Shown here in pieces: positions 6,130 to 6,149 of a stretch of 6,149 nt of DNA. The notes beneath the pieces were generated by a model. The model made no database searches, was not told the origin of the DNA, and saw only the letters and a list, made by a program, of their open reading frames with translations. Source of the stretch: Planctomycetaceae bacterium UBA6894 (GTDB lineage Bacteria; Planctomycetota; Planctomycetia; Gemmatales; Gemmataceae); the NCBI GenBank assembly GCA_002451275.1, contig DKBS01000202.1:1-6149 (forward strand), written 5' to 3'. The position numbers were made by a program, and so were the translations under genes. Numbering within the stretch: position 1 is the stretch's first letter; the number at the start of each line of letters is the position of its first letter.

Positions 6130-6148
6130 CTCGCCCCTTTGGGGCGGG
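6130..6148. repeat. GC-rich hairpin at the window edge
   Basis: CGCCCC (6132-6137) pairs with GGGGCG (6141-6146) around TTT, with one further C-G pair and a G-T pair outside. It may be the terminator stem of a gene beyond the window. No T run is visible on the side available, and the sequence is cut at 6149. Confidence 0.35.
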
Positions 6149-6149
6149 G

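Overview
The window is GC-rich, tightly packed bacterial chromosome with five complete protein genes. There are no RNA genes, mobile elements or CRISPR repeats that I can see. The gene set is a secreted TPR lipoprotein, a hexosephosphate mutase with an archaeal/Bacteroidetes-style sugar loop, a type 2 PyrF, and a multihaem cytochrome c of the c554-like kind. It points to a Gram-negative-type bacterium. Planctomycetota or a neighbouring lineage is my best guess. That guess rests on protein flavour (multihaem cytochrome, type 2 PyrF, mutase type) and not on any marker gene, so it is an inference.

Layout. Bases 1-232 are non-coding and end in a good ribosome binding site. Two genes follow on the + strand: a TPR-repeat lipoprotein (233-1072) and a phosphoglucosamine/phosphohexose mutase (1161-2522). 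They are separated by 88 bases that hold a hairpin. The mutase runs convergently, with an 18-base gap, into a three-gene block on the - strand. In transcription order this block is an extended SDR NAD(P)-dependent epimerase/reductase (about 5979-4903), orotidine 5'-phosphate decarboxylase pyrF (4888-3965), and a membrane-anchored five-haem cytochrome c (3965-2541). The SDR-pyrF gap is 14 bases and contains a strong Shine-Dalgarno. The pyrF stop and cytochrome start overlap as TGATG. The three are therefore very probably one operon. Upstream of the block (5980-6149) lie an AT-rich patch with a -10-like TATAAA, a perfect 15-base palindrome and a GC-rich hairpin, which together look like its promoter/operator region.

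Function. The mutase should supply activated amino sugar or hexose-1-phosphate for the cell envelope, and PyrF makes UMP. These could meet at UDP-sugar synthesis, but the window does not prove such a link. The cytochrome is an exported electron carrier or redox enzyme of unknown substrate. Its co-transcription with a pyrimidine gene and an SDR is the oddest feature of the layout. I found no convincing wholly new system. The observations most worth a second look are the cytochrome's modular architecture and operon, the palindrome upstream of the operon, and the sugar-specificity loop of the mutase.
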